A DNA stretch of 64,000 nucleotides from Clostridiales bacterium (GCA_004556925.1 SFFI01000012.1:1-64000), one strand, 5' to 3'; shown: positions 1-8,965, counted from the stretch's first letter. Numbers and translations are program-made. Notes: generated by a model from the sequence alone, not told the origin.

Positions 1-2
1 TA

Positions 3-77
3 GTGGGTGGTTTGGGTACTGAAACTCATCCATTACTCGCAAATTTGCCTGAAATCCAAGAAATCCGAAATAGTTGA
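3..77 (+). CDS. Possible 3' end of a gene cut by the window edge
   Basis: The first bases hold an open frame of 24 codons ending in TGA at 75-77; the peptide begins VGGLGTETHP and ends EIQEIRNS. The composition looks like real protein, and the other two plus frames close within the first seven codons. The stretch is too short to assign a family. The following DNA is non-coding, with a long hairpin 100 bp downstream, which suits a gene end. Inference only. Confidence 0.35.
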   Translation: MGGLGTETHPLLANLPEIQEIRNS

Positions 78-177
78 TGAGGCGGGCAGGCGGCAGAATG
101 ACTAGGATGCTTTAAATTCAGTCATACTGCCAAGGAAAACACTAAAAGGAGCAGGGCTAAGCTTAGTCTTGCTCTTC

Positions 178-318
178 AAAGGGTTTTTGAGGCTTGTTGA
201 CTTTTTAGGCCGGGATCCCTGAACTGTCAATGGTCTTTGACCGCTAAGCGGCGCCAAAGGCGCCATTGACTGTTCATGCGTCCCGGCCATAGTTTAATCA
301 AGCCTCAAAAACTCCTTT
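178..318. repeat. Long imperfect inverted repeat (giant hairpin)
   Basis: The outer arms pair AAAGGGTTTTTGAGGCTTG (178-196) with CAAGCCTCAAAAACTCCTTT (299-318). Further in, GGCCGGGATCCCTGAACTGT pairs with ACTGTTCATGCGTCCCGGCC, and GTCAATGG (227-234) pairs with the complementary CCATTGAC. The arms are about 60 bp with few mismatches around a short GC-rich centre. It could be a non-autonomous mobile remnant, a structured RNA, or a transcription end. No transposase or flanking target duplication is visible. Confidence 0.6.
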
Positions 319-395
319 TAATCTGTCCCTCATCTAGGGCAAAATGAACTTTGTCAGCGGCCGTGAGAAAGGGCTCGGTGGGCATCATGGGTACT

Positions 396-850
396 TGTGA
401 CAAGCCTAGAAGTCAACTTTCACAATAGAGTGCCAGCCGAATAGATGTGGAAATTGAGGACTTCATTTTCCACAAGTTAACCTACCCTTAGATTTCAAGC
501 AATTAGCTGTGGAAATCGAAGAAGTCATTTTTCACAAGCCTTTCGTCCTTAATTATTTGGCCAAAATTCATGTGAAATAAATCAATATGATATTTCACTA
601 TATATTTTTCTCATCTGCTCTGGGCAAAATTGTGGTGAATTGAGCCCATATCACATTTCACCATATTTTTTGGGTTTCTACCCCCGCCCAAAGGCTTGTG
701 AAATGGGCAAATACAATATTCCACCACATTTGTGATTTGCTGGGCCTACCCCAAGCCCTGTGGAATGAGCAAATACAAGATTCCACCATATTTGCGATTT
801 GCTAGACCGGCCTAAGATCCTTGTGAATGTATTAGAAATCTATTCTCTAC
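396..850. repeat. Array of ~62-bp units, each an imperfect palindrome TGTGGAAT...ATTCCACA
   Basis: Units start near 396, 446, 508, 571, 631, 697, 759 and 822, giving spacings of 50, 62, 63, 60, 66, 62 and 63 bp. Each opens with TGTGRAAW and closes about 30 bp later with the inverted motif WTTYCACA or a close variant. For example 446-475 begins TGTGGAAAT and ends TTTTCCACA. Units at 697 and 759 also share GCAAATACAA and GATTTGCT. The outermost units are weakest. The regular spacing, close to six helical turns, suggests repeated binding sites for a dimeric protein. The half sites also resemble DnaA boxes. Confidence 0.7.
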
Positions 851-1070
851 TTCAACTTTCCGGATTTTCTTACAAGTTTGCAAGTTTTGTACGCTACAGC
901 TGAGAAATTTCCGGTAAAATCAGCGTTCTGACCCCCAAAACACATGTTTTATGCACTAAACTCCAGTGTACAGCTGAATAAATGTATAAAGCTAAGGGGT
1001 GAGAGTAGAAAGTTGAGAGTCTGATGTACATTATCTGCAAACTTGTAAGAAAAATGAGGAAGTTGGATGT
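849..1070. repeat. Inverted arms around a 130-bp spacer
   Basis: The arm at 849-892 matches the complement of 1026-1070. The core TTTTCTTACAAGTTTGCA (865-882) recurs perfectly inverted at 1036-1053. The spacer holds a direct repeat TACAGCTGA at 895-903 and 969-977. The arms are too far apart for a simple terminator. They may be paired regulatory sites or the ends of a decayed element. Confidence 0.6.
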
Positions 1071-1199
1071 ACTGGGTGAGAAATGGCTAGGCGGAAGCGC
1101 AGGAAAAAAGCGAAAAAGGATGGAAAAAGAGATGTAGAGACAGCAGTCTTGGTTATTATTAACAATTATTTCTGAATTAAACGGTCTGACTTGTTTATC

Positions 1200-1260
1200 T
1201 TTACTAGGTTGACCAGACTCGTTATAATCAATTCAGCAATCAAAGGCTAGGCTTCTAGCC
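1200..1260 (+). promoter_or_regulatory. Likely gdhA promoter and leader hairpin
   Basis: A TATAAT box lies at 1223-1228 with TTTACT 17 bp upstream (1200-1205). The leader then holds a perfect hairpin, GGCTAG-gctt-CTAGCC (1245-1260). GTCTG at 1184-1188 and CAGAC at 1214-1218 flank the -35 region as an imperfect inverted pair and could be an operator. Confidence 0.45.
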
Positions 1261-1313
1261 TGTTCAGGCAAAAAGCCAACAAAAAACGGAATGAATAATG
1301 AAGGGATAACACT

Positions 1314-2579
1314 ATGAGCCACAGCAAGAAGAGTCCTTTTGAAGCTACGTTAGAAAAAATGCGTATCGCCGCGGAGCGCCAAGGCTATACACCTGATGAT
1401 TATGCCCCCTTAATGCATCCAGAAAGAGAACTGGCTGTCTCCATGCCCATTAGGATGGATGATGGCAGCATCCAAGTTTTTGAAGGCTACCGCATCCAGT
1501 ATTCCACCGTACGGGGGCCTGGTAAGGGCGGCATCCGCTATGCCCTGGACGTGGACCTAGAAGAAGTACGGTCCCTGGCTTGCTGGATGGCCCTGAAATG
1601 CGCAGTGGTAGACATACCTTATGGAGGCGCTAAGGGCGGTGTGACCTGTGATCCTACGCAACTCAGTAAGATGGAATTAGAACGTCTCACCCGGTCTTAC
1701 ACCATGAAGATTGCGCCGATCATCGGGGAGATGGAAGACGTACCAGCTCCAGATATGAACACCAATGCTGAGATCATGGGCTGGATTTATGATACCTATT
1801 CTAAACTTAAGGGTGTGATTTCACGCGGGGTTGTGACTGGTAAGCCCTTGGAATTAGGTGGCTCTGCTGGCCGTCAGGCCGCCACAGGTTACGGGGTGAT
1901 GCTCTGCACACATGAAGCGGTTAAAGAAGTTTTTCCCGGCCAGGAAGAGGGCTTGAGGGTTGTTGTACAAGGGGCAGGCAATGTGGGCATGGTAGCAGCC
2001 AAATTGCTACATGAACGGGGTTATAAAATTATTGCTATTTCCGATGTCACAGGCGGACTTTATAATCCAGAAGGTCTAGAAATTGAAGCAATCAACGCGC
2101 ACGCGAGCGCCCGCAAGCTTTTCGACATCTATACACCAGGGACCGGCACCCAACGGATCAGCAATGCGGAGCTTTTAGGCTTAGACTGCGATGTCCTTAT
2201 TCCTGCAGCCTTGGGCGGACAAGTTGACCTGGATAACGTGGCTAGTCTCAAATGTAAACTCCTGGTAGAAGCTGCCAACGGTCCTGTCTCTCCAGATGCT
2301 GAAGATTGGCTCTTTGAGCGGGGCATTCCCGTCATCCCAGATATCTTGGCCAATACCGGCGGGGTTATCGGTTCTTACTTAGAATGGGTGGAAAACCTCT
2401 CTCAGCTCAAGCTCACGCCAGAGGATTACAACAAGCAGGTCGCCACAATTATCTTGAACGGTTATGCTGCGGTAGTAGCCATGGCTAAAGAATACCAGGT
2501 CTGCTATCGAGACGCAGCCCAGATGTTAGCGATGAAACGTCTGATTGAGACCACTAAGCAACGGGGAATTTGGCCCTAA
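1314..2579 (+). CDS. gdhA: Glutamate dehydrogenase (Glu/Leu/Phe/Val dehydrogenase family)
   Basis: This cytoplasmic enzyme of 421 residues oxidatively deaminates glutamate to 2-oxoglutarate and ammonia (or the reverse) with NAD(P). The N-terminal dimerisation domain carries the GKGGIRY segment (about 70-76) and the catalytic-lysine motif PYGGAKGG (102-109). PAPDMNTN (144-151) follows. The Rossmann nucleotide-binding domain starts at GAGNVG (220-225). The length is typical of the hexameric family. AAGGG upstream of the ATG is a modest ribosome binding site. It stands alone on the plus strand. In an amino-acid fermenter it would link glutamate breakdown to NAD(P)H. A leucine or phenylalanine dehydrogenase is less likely given the overall sequence. 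Confidence 0.93.
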   Translation: MSHSKKSPFEATLEKMRIAAERQGYTPDDYAPLMHPERELAVSMPIRMDDGSIQVFEGYRIQYSTVRGPGKGGIRYALDVDLEEVRSLACWMALKCAVVDIPYGGAKGGVTCDPTQLSKMELERLTRSYTMKIAPIIGEMEDVPAPDMNTNAEIMGWIYDTYSKLKGVISRGVVTGKPLELGGSAGRQAATGYGVMLCTHEAVKEVFPGQEEGLRVVVQGAGNVGMVAAKLLHERGYKIIAISDVTGGLYNPEGLEIEAINAHASARKLFDIYTPGTGTQRISNAELLGLDCDVLIPAALGGQVDLDNVASLKCKLLVEAANGPVSPDAEDWLFERGIPVIPDILANTGGVIGSYLEWVENLSQLKLTPEDYNKQVATIILNGYAAVVAMAKEYQVCYRDAAQMLAMKRLIETTKQRGIWP

Positions 2580-2600
2580 ACTGCTCAAGTCCAACGCATG

Positions 2601-2709
2601 ATCCGGACGTCACTTTCACTAACACAGGATACAGACGTCACTTTTCACTAAAGCGGGATCCGCACATTGCCTTTCACTAAAGTAGGATCCGCACGTCACC
2701 TTTCATCCG
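2601..2709. repeat. Tandem repeat of 28-29 bp overlapping the 3' end of selB
   Basis: Four units begin at 2601, 2629, 2658 and 2687; the last is partial. Consensus on the plus strand is ATCCGSACGTCACYTTTCACT followed by AAAGYRGG. The copy at 2687-2709 encodes the last codons of SelB (MKGDVRI on the minus strand), and its neighbour supplies the final LL and the TAG stop. The other copies lie beyond the stop in the selB-gdhA gap. The period is not a multiple of three. Confidence 0.75.
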
Positions 2710-4581
2710 TGTAAGCTTGATACGGTCAAAGTAGTCTAAGATGGCAACTGCGTACTTGCGTGAAGAGTTAATATGGTCTCGGAAATCTGCAAGTTTTAAG
2801 CTCCCGTTTTGCTCGATTTCCGAGATGACATAGGCCTTGGCTTCTGCCAAAAAATCCGGATGAAGATTGAGTTTATCGTCCAGACGGACCAGGTCTCCCC
2901 GATCAATCAGGTTGGAGAGCAGGTCTTCTGGACGATCTTGTTTATTAAACTGGGCTAAGATCTCAGCGTTCTCTGGGGGACTAAAACCCGCCTTCTGATA
3001 TTCGCTGATCATGGCAGCCTGAATTTTTTCCTGTTCCGCTGTCAAGCTGAAATTAAAGTCGGGCAGAGCGATAAGACCAGCTTGTTCTTTAATGATGCCC
3101 TGGGCCAAAAGATCGTCCAAAATTTTGTCTGTGTAATCAATTCTGACATCTGACAAGAGCGTCGTGCGCAGGGCCTCCCGGCGCATCCCTGCCTTTAGAG
3201 GTTGGACCTGGTGGAAGTTGTTCAGAATGCGGACACACGAGGCACCCAAATTGAGGAGGAAAGCCGTAGAGAGGTAAATCTGCTCGGTAAGCTTAAACAC
3301 TTGCTTGTCCTCAAGCAAGTCTTGGCAAACCTGGGCGAGTGCTTGCGGTGTCATTTGATCCAAGCCGGCCCGGTGCACGGCCTTGGTCAAGGGGTCAAAG
3401 TGCGGGCTACCAGAATCAATGGCTAAGAGGAGGCGTGTTTGTATGTCCCCCTGTCGTAAGTATTGCAAACGCTGATGCCAGGCAGGATTTTTGATACGGA
3501 AAGTGCGGGGGCAGGGATCTAATACGTGGCCGCCGCCCACTGTGACTACCGGTGAGAAGAAGCGAAGAACAAAGGGATCGTGGTATTTAAGGCAGACGTC
3601 CTCCTGAAAGTTGAGCCGGGCTAGGCCCGTATCGCCTGGTTCTAAACTTTCTGCCCCTAAAAGCCGTACCTGGCAGAGTGCTTCTGCCGCCCCATAGTGA
3701 AAGTGCAGGCGCGACCGGTCTTTGATCGCAAAAGGGGCATGGGCCGGCACCCGGATTTCTACATCCAGGATCTGGCTAACCTCCAGGCTGTCGGGGCTGG
3801 CTAAGACCTGGCCTCTCACTAACTGGTCTTTAGGGATCTGGGCCAAATTTATCGCGGTGCGTTGGCCCGCAAAGGCCTCCTCAACATCTGTTTCATGCAC
3901 TTGAATGGATCTTACCCGGACCTCCCGGGCTTGGGGGTAGACCATCAGCTTATCCCCTACTTTCACCTGACCTTCGAAGATGGTCCCTGTAATCACCGTA
4001 CCAAAACCTTCTACCGAAAAGACCCGGTCTATGGGTTCACGGAAGGCTAGGTCAGGATTCTTCTCTGGCAGGCCCTGGATAGTTTGAAAGATCGCTTGCC
4101 TAACAGCTTCAATGCCTTCACCCGTATAGGCTGAGGCACGGAAAATCGGGGCCTGGGCAAAGAAAGTCCCCGCTACTGCCTCACGCACGGTTTCTTCTGC
4201 CAGATCCAGCCATTCGGGATCGACCAGGTCAATTTTGGTCATGACAATGAGTCCCTGCTTAATATCCAGAAGGTCCAGGATAGCCAAGTGTTCTTCGGTT
4301 TGGGGCATGACGCCCTCGTCTGCGGCTACCACTAAGATGGCCAGGTCGATGCCCCCTGCTCCCGCCAGCATATTATGGACAAAGCGCTCATGCCCAGGTA
4401 CATCAACGATACCCGCCTTGCCTCCATCTGGCAGGTCCAGCCAGGCAAAACCTAGGTCTATGGTAATGCCCCGCTTCTTTTCCTCCGCCAGACGGTCAGT
4501 CTGTAGGCCTGTGAGGGCCTTAATGAGGCTAGATTTGCCATGGTCTACGTGTCCTGCTGTACCAATGATGACGTGCTTCAT
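2677..4581 (-). CDS. selB: Selenocysteine-specific elongation factor SelB
   Basis: SelB is a GTPase that replaces EF-Tu for Sec-tRNA and delivers it to UGA codons followed by a SECIS hairpin. The 634 residues match the family length. GTP-binding motifs are GHVDHGKS (10-17), DVPGH (60-64) and TKID (115-118). EF-Tu-like domains 2 and 3 follow. The C-terminal third has the winged-helix composition that binds SECIS RNA. It lies 18 bp downstream of selA in the same orientation. Its clients in this window are grdA, grdB and selD. The stop codon falls inside a tandem repeat derived from the gene's own 3' end. Confidence 0.96.
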   Translation of the reverse strand: MKHVIIGTAGHVDHGKSSLIKALTGLQTDRLAEEKKRGITIDLGFAWLDLPDGGKAGIVDVPGHERFVHNMLAGAGGIDLAILVVAADEGVMPQTEEHLAILDLLDIKQGLIVMTKIDLVDPEWLDLAEETVREAVAGTFFAQAPIFRASAYTGEGIEAVRQAIFQTIQGLPEKNPDLAFREPIDRVFSVEGFGTVITGTIFEGQVKVGDKLMVYPQAREVRVRSIQVHETDVEEAFAGQRTAINLAQIPKDQLVRGQVLASPDSLEVSQILDVEIRVPAHAPFAIKDRSRLHFHYGAAEALCQVRLLGAESLEPGDTGLARLNFQEDVCLKYHDPFVLRFFSPVVTVGGGHVLDPCPRTFRIKNPAWHQRLQYLRQGDIQTRLLLAIDSGSPHFDPLTKAVHRAGLDQMTPQALAQVCQDLLEDKQVFKLTEQIYLSTAFLLNLGASCVRILNNFHQVQPLKAGMRREALRTTLLSDVRIDYTDKILDDLLAQGIIKEQAGLIALPDFNFSLTAEQEKIQAAMISEYQKAGFSPPENAEILAQFNKQDRPEDLLSNLIDRGDLVRLDDKLNLHPDFLAEAKAYVISEIEQNGSLKLADFRDHINSSRKYAVAILDYFDRIKLTRMKGDVRILL

Positions 4582-4599
4582 CTGTCTTAGTTCTTTCTA

Positions 4600-6027
4600 T
4601 TATTCCTGATTGCCCATCGCCCTAGCGCGGTCATAGGCTGCAAGGATAGCCTGGCCCAAGATCTCAATATCAGCATCCTCTAGGGTCCGCAGGTCAAAGA
4701 TCAACTGGTCATTTTGAATGTAGGCAATCACAGGGGGTTGACCCCGGCGCAGTTCGGCCTCCAGCACGGCCAGGCTACAAGCCAAGTGCTCGGCCTCTAG
4801 GGCCAAACCAACCGAAGATAAGTAGACACCGGGCACAGATCCGCCACCAATTTCGGCCTGGGGCTGACAAATAACAGAAGAGAGTCCTCCCGCCACCAGA
4901 AGATCCTGTAGCTTCATCGCACGATTTGCCAAGTCCTGGTCTGAGATAGTCAGCATGCGGAAGAGAGGAATCTCGCGGTTGATTCGATCTACATCGGGAT
5001 ATAGTTTGAGAGTTTCCTGCAGGGCAGTCAGGGTCAATTTATCGCAACGCAGGGCCCGTGTAAGAGGGTTGGTCTTGATGCGATCTATAAGAGCCTTGCG
5101 CCCTATAATAATGCCGGCCTGGGGGCCGCCCAGGAGTTTATCCCCAGAAAAACAGATCAGATCGCAACCTGCTTGCACCGCCTGGGCTACAGTAGGCTCC
5201 TGTCGGAGGATAGCGGGCGGGTTGGGATGGAGCAAGCCAGAACCGAGGTCATAGATGAGGAGGCTTGCCTGGGCATGGGCCAGGTCTGAGAGTTGCGCTA
5301 GGTCTGCTTCTTCCTGGAAGCCTTCCAGGCGGAAATTGGACCGATGGACTTTCAATACACAAGCGGTCTCTTCTGTGAAGGCCTGGGCATAGTCGGAAAG
5401 TCGAGTTTTGTTCGTTGTACCCACTTCAATCAGTTTAGCCCCGGATTCTTCCATCACATCGGGAACCCTAAACTTCCCGCCTATTTCCACCAGCTCGCCT
5501 CGAGAAACAATCGCTTCTTTCCCCTTAGCCAATTCTCGCAGAATCAGCATGACGGCCGCCGCATTGTTGTTGACCACCAAGGCGGCCTCCGTGCCACACA
5601 GGTCACATAGCAAGGCCTCTAAAGAATCGTAACGACTACCCCGTCTCCCCTCCTCCAAACGGTATTCCAGGTTAGAGTAGGCTTCTGCCACCGCGCTGAC
5701 TTTGGCCATCACCGAGGCGGAAAGAGGAGCCCTGCCTAAATTGGTATGGAGGCTGATACCAGTACAATTAAGTAGGGGGCGAACCAAGCGTTCCTGGGCT
5801 TTCTGGTACTTGACCCTAACCCGGGCTAGGATAGCCGGACTCTGGGTCTCTGCCGGCTGGGTTACCTGGTCCGCAGCTATATCTGCCCGGAGTTCATCCA
5901 GCGCCTCTTGCAGGGCAGTAGCCAAGCGACTGGAGCCCCAGTCATTAGCCAAGTCCTGAAAATCACTTTCTTGCAAGAGCTTATCCACTTGGGGAATATT
6001 TCGGAAAAGAGCATTTTTATCTTGCAT
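4600..6027 (-). CDS. selA: L-seryl-tRNA(Sec) selenium transferase SelA
   Basis: This PLP enzyme converts Ser-tRNA(Sec) to Sec-tRNA(Sec) using selenophosphate. The chosen start ([10 protein letters not shown]) gives 475 residues. It has AAGGAT a few bases upstream and matches the usual N-terminus; a longer reading frame to 6087 would overlap the upstream gene. Family motifs include [17 protein letters not shown] and the PLP-lysine segment [12 protein letters not shown], with the lysine near residue 297. It lies 10 bp after the DUF3343 gene and 18 bp before selB, so the three probably form one transcript. Confidence 0.96.
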   Translation of the reverse strand: MQDKNALFRNIPQVDKLLQESDFQDLANDWGSSRLATALQEALDELRADIAADQVTQPAETQSPAILARVRVKYQKAQERLVRPLLNCTGISLHTNLGRAPLSASVMAKVSAVAEAYSNLEYRLEEGRRGSRYDSLEALLCDLCGTEAALVVNNNAAAVMLILRELAKGKEAIVSRGELVEIGGKFRVPDVMEESGAKLIEVGTTNKTRLSDYAQAFTEETACVLKVHRSNFRLEGFQEEADLAQLSDLAHAQASLLIYDLGSGLLHPNPPAILRQEPTVAQAVQAGCDLICFSGDKLLGGPQAGIIIGRKALIDRIKTNPLTRALRCDKLTLTALQETLKLYPDVDRINREIPLFRMLTISDQDLANRAMKLQDLLVAGGLSSVICQPQAEIGGGSVPGVYLSSVGLALEAEHLACSLAVLEAELRRGQPPVIAYIQNDQLIFDLRTLEDADIEILGQAILAAYDRARAMGNQE

Positions 6028-6037
6028 ATAGGTATCC

Positions 6038-6307
6038 TTACTTATTATTAGCCTGCCAGCCCCCATCTTGGGACCACAGGAGTTCATATTGGTTTTCCTG
6101 GACCCGGTAAACAGAGTCGAGGTCGCGATTATTCATTTTATCCGGATCGAAGTCCATACTGAAACGGACACCGGTCCCGCAGGAAACAGAAATCTGGCGA
6201 GGAACAGGCATCATGGTGGCTTCTGGATCCTGGAGTGCGGCCAGACAGTCCTTAAACTCTAAAGCCCCTAACTCGGTAAAAAAACTTGCAATATAAAGTT
6301 CAGCCAT
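6038..6307 (-). CDS. DUF3343 small protein (putative Se/S carrier-like)
   Basis: The 89-residue protein begins MAELYIASFFTELGALEFKD and contains VPRQISVSCGTGVRF, typical of DUF3343 proteins that often sit beside selenium genes. Its single central Cys could be a selenium or sulfur carrier site. The ATG at 6307 is preferred because AAGGAG lies nine bases upstream; an upstream TTG overlaps that site. It leads a selA-selB operon, which supports a role in selenium handling. The biochemical function is unproven. Confidence 0.8.
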   Translation of the reverse strand: MAELYIASFFTELGALEFKDCLAALQDPEATMMPVPRQISVSCGTGVRFSMDFDPDKMNNRDLDSVYRVQENQYELLWSQDGGWQANNK

Positions 6308-6346
6308 GCCCATTATCTCCTTCAAACGTAGTCGCTCATGGCTTGT

Positions 6347-6355
6347 ATTTTAACA
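6347..6355 (-). promoter_or_regulatory. Possible extended -10 promoter for DUF3343-selA-selB
   Basis: On the minus strand TGTTAAAAT reads as an extended -10 element (TG-n-TAAAAT), about 40 bp before the start codon. No clear -35 was found. Confidence 0.3.
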
Positions 6356-6387
6356 TTAATTCAGAAGTCAGGCTTTCCGGCCTATAA

Positions 6388-6411
6388 GGAGAAAGCGAGA
6401 CTGGTTCTCGC
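6388..6411 (-). terminator. Terminator after the ABC-2 exporter genes
   Basis: A hairpin GCGAGA-accag-TCTCGC (6395-6411) is followed on the minus strand by TTTCTCCTT. The T-run is interrupted, so termination may be partial. Confidence 0.5.
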
Positions 6412-6459
6412 CTGATCATACCCAATCACCCAGAGCTATCAAAACAAAAGCCCGAGTCT

Positions 6460-7239
6460 CTAGCCCCCATACTCTATATTTCTCTGCACAAAAAATGTGA
6501 ATAGTACATGATAAAGTGAGCCTAAAAAGAGTACCCATAATGCTTGGTATGTGAGCGAGCTATAGCTCATGTGGCCCAGAAAAAAACTTGTAGGCACATC
6601 ATAAATATAAGGAAAGGGTGTCCAATAGACGATATTTTTGAGATTACCCCATAGTAAGGCACTGGGTAATAATTTCCCACCCAAAACCATACCTAAGCTA
6701 TTAATGACATCACGAATGCGGGTAACATCGTGAACGTAAATGGCCATGCAGCCCACTATCCCTTGCCAAAAATAAAGTATGGAAAAAGCCAAGAGCGTTG
6801 AAAACACGCCTAGCCCTATCGCGCGCAAGTCAAATTGATCGAGCACATAGATTTGCATGACCAGGACAACAAGTAAGTTGAGTAGGAGTTTGAGCAGAGC
6901 CGGGAAAAAAGTCGTCACATAGTGCTTGATAACACAAGATGCAGGCTTAACAAAGTCCAAAATGATATCACCCGAATTAATGGCCACCATGTGGTCGTAT
7001 GCCACATACATGGCAGGCGATATCGTGATGCTGACAAAATTTACAATGACGTAGTAGGCCGTAAGCTCAACAGCCGAGAGGTCACTTCCGGTGGGAAATA
7101 TTCGGCCAAGCATCAATAAGTAAATGACCGCTTGAATAGCCAGGGTTAATAGGGTCATGACAAAGTTAAAAGAAAAAACCCATTCTTTTTTAAGCGACAA
7201 ATAACCACTGTATAGGTATTTTTTAATTTGCCGATTCAT
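6460..7239 (-). CDS. ABC-2 type exporter, membrane subunit
   Basis: This 259-residue integral membrane protein has about six hydrophobic segments and no nucleotide-binding motif. Its layout matches the ABC2_membrane_6 / COG3694 family, which pairs with a second permease and an ATPase. Its start overlaps the preceding permease by 17 bp, so the two are translationally coupled. The substrate cannot be read from sequence; relatives are usually annotated as multidrug or unknown exporters. The three-gene unit is visibly AT-richer than its neighbours, which suggests acquisition from another genome. Confidence 0.8.
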   Translation of the reverse strand: MNRQIKKYLYSGYLSLKKEWVFSFNFVMTLLTLAIQAVIYLLMLGRIFPTGSDLSAVELTAYYVIVNFVSITISPAMYVAYDHMVAINSGDIILDFVKPASCVIKHYVTTFFPALLKLLLNLLVVLVMQIYVLDQFDLRAIGLGVFSTLLAFSILYFWQGIVGCMAIYVHDVTRIRDVINSLGMVLGGKLLPSALLWGNLKNIVYWTPFPYIYDVPTSFFLGHMSYSSLTYQALWVLFLGSLYHVLFTFFVQRNIEYGG

Positions 7240-7984
7240 AAGATTGCAGTCCTTTTAACCAGAGATGCTTCAGCGCATAGCGAGTCACTAGTGTCATACC
7301 GATGAGAATGACTACGAGCTGAATACCGCTGTGGAAAGATTGGATCCGAGTGGGAATAGTTGCTGTAAATAGAACCGGCACAAGTGTGAGAAGTATCTTG
7401 ATTACTTTGTTTGTTATGTAGTGTAAAGGGTATTTTCTGATAGATGTCAGCATGCGGAAAAAGAAGCTCAGCATAGATGAATTTTTCAACCAAAAGGAAA
7501 AAACATAGAGCATAATACCCATGAATTCCAAAACAAAAGAAGCCGTTATGCAAGTAAATAACGCTAATAAATAGAAGGCAAAACTCTCTAGTGAATGGAC
7601 GCCTTTTGCCGCCAAAGCGAGCCCCAAGGGAAAGGTCAGAACGAATCTTAGAAAATTGCATCTTTCAAGATTGATTAAGGCAAAAGTCCCATAGGGCCTG
7701 ATCAAATATAAATCCAGGGAGCCCTCGGAAATCAAATCGGGTAAATAAGCCGTGCCAACAAAAAGATTCGAGATAGAAGAGGAAATGAGCGTAAAGCCCA
7801 TAAAATTGGTCAGGGCTAGGGCATTCCAATCCTGTAAATCCATAGACTGATCCATATACGAATACCATAGGATCACTACCCCAAAGAAGTCGATCAGTTC
7901 ATCTAAGATGACAAAAATAAAATTCAATGGATAGGCAAAATTTTTCTTGAAAGATATCTTGATGGCTTCAAGTAAAAAATTCAT
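7223..7984 (-). CDS. ABC-2 type exporter, second membrane subunit
   Basis: The 253-residue protein has about six membrane-spanning segments and an acidic segment between the early helices (SMDLQDWNAL). It resembles COG4587-type permeases, partners of COG3694 permeases and COG4586 ATPases. It overlaps the ATPase gene by 17 bp upstream and the other permease by 17 bp downstream. The heterodimeric membrane channel would sit in the cytoplasmic membrane. Substrate unknown. Confidence 0.8.
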   Translation of the reverse strand: MNFLLEAIKISFKKNFAYPLNFIFVILDELIDFFGVVILWYSYMDQSMDLQDWNALALTNFMGFTLISSSISNLFVGTAYLPDLISEGSLDLYLIRPYGTFALINLERCNFLRFVLTFPLGLALAAKGVHSLESFAFYLLALFTCITASFVLEFMGIMLYVFSFWLKNSSMLSFFFRMLTSIRKYPLHYITNKVIKILLTLVPVLFTATIPTRIQSFHSGIQLVVILIGMTLVTRYALKHLWLKGLQSYESAN

Positions 7985-8858
7985 ACAAGATATCCTCGAG
8001 CGTGGCTTTTTCTAGCTGAAAATGGGTGAACGCTTGTGCTTCTATTTGGTCTTTGACATTGTCCAGCGCACTTGCAGGCAAAAGATACCGGTTGAGCCCT
8101 CGATTTCTTTCAATTAACACGACCTCTTGATCGCTTAGCTCGACATCCGTAAGAACAACAACATGTTGTTCAAGCGTTTGACAGAGGTCTGCATATCCTG
8201 TATCAAAGACTAATTGGCCTTTTTGCAACAAGAGAAAGCGGTCAGCCACTTTCTCCAACTCATTCATATCGTGTGTCGTGAGCAGAATAGTCGTCTCTAA
8301 ATGATTTTTAGCTTCCTGCAACAACTCGCGGAATACACGTTTGCCCTCTATATCTAGGCCAAGGGTTGGCTCATCTAAAAAGACCAGCTCTGGATTGTAG
8401 ATAAAAACACATAGCAATTCTGCGCGTAATCTTTGGCCTAGAGACAGAGTAGCCACCTTCTGGGACAGGATGTCAGCAATGCCAAAAAGCTGAGCATAAA
8501 GCTTTAACCGCTCTGTAAACACCGCTCGGGGGACTTCATACATGACCGCATAATATTTGACACTATCCAAAATACTGAGATGATAGATTAAGTTGCTTTT
8601 GCCCCCCAGGTAGACACCCATCTTCAACTTGTCCGAACGGCTTGCTTGCATAGGGTCTTTGCCCAAAACCTCTACTGTTCCTGAGGTCGGCTTCAAAACC
8701 CCTAACAAGATTTTAATCAGGGTACTCTTGCCGGCTCCATTGGGCCCAATAAGCCCGACAATTTCTTTTTGTTGAACAGTAAAAGATACATTTTGCAGGG
8801 CAAATTCGCTTTGCTTTCTATACTTCTTTGATATATTATGCGCTTTTATTATTTCCAT
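7968..8858 (-). CDS. ABC transporter ATP-binding protein (COG4586-like)
   Basis: The 296-residue ATPase carries Walker A GPNGAGKS (38-45), an ABC signature LSLGQRLRAE and Walker B LVFLDEPTLGLD followed by TTHDM. The signature has LSLGQ rather than LSGGQ, which is common in COG4586-like exporters. A C-terminal extension of about 70 residues follows the ATPase core. It is first in a three-gene overlapping operon with two permeases. The operon sits inside a selenium gene block but has no obvious selenium motif and differs in base composition. Confidence 0.88.
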   Translation of the reverse strand: MEIIKAHNISKKYRKQSEFALQNVSFTVQQKEIVGLIGPNGAGKSTLIKILLGVLKPTSGTVEVLGKDPMQASRSDKLKMGVYLGGKSNLIYHLSILDSVKYYAVMYEVPRAVFTERLKLYAQLFGIADILSQKVATLSLGQRLRAELLCVFIYNPELVFLDEPTLGLDIEGKRVFRELLQEAKNHLETTILLTTHDMNELEKVADRFLLLQKGQLVFDTGYADLCQTLEQHVVVLTDVELSDQEVVLIERNRGLNRYLLPASALDNVKDQIEAQAFTHFQLEKATLEDILYEFFT

Positions 8859-8904
8859 AATTCGTCTTCTATGGCTGACTGTAACAGAGCCTTACTAGGC
8901 TCGA

Positions 8905-8939
8905 AGAAAAAATCCCCGTGTGCTTGTCACACGGGGATT
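8905..8939 (-). terminator. Rho-independent terminator after the TusA-like gene
   Basis: A perfect 12-bp stem, AATCCCCGTGTG/CACACGGGGATT with loop of five (8911-8939), is followed on the minus strand by TTTTTTCTTC. It ends the yedE-tusA-like unit and separates it from the exporter operon. Confidence 0.9.
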
Positions 8940-8965
8940 ATCATAAGGTGATTCAACAGGAAAGT

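Larger units (their letters stand above)
78..1199. other. Long non-coding region rich in inverted repeats
   Basis: No convincing gene lies in this 1.1-kb stretch. It is more AT-rich than the flanking genes. It contains, in order, a long imperfect hairpin (178-318), an array of seven or eight degenerate inverted repeats spaced about 62 bp apart (396-850), and a pair of inverted arms with an 18-bp perfect core (865-882 and 1036-1053). These are listed separately. The promoter of gdhA follows. Confidence 0.6.

Noticed and set aside
102..290. Open frame of 62 codons on the minus strand
   Set aside because: It lies across the long hairpin, has no ribosome binding site and a low-complexity composition.
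396..850. CRISPR array
   Set aside because: The repeats are degenerate palindromes with diverged copies and no cas genes; spacers are not unique sequences between identical repeats.
446..850. Chromosomal replication origin
   Set aside because: Half sites resemble DnaA boxes, but no dnaA, dnaN, rpmH or similar origin genes are in the window; kept only as an alternative.
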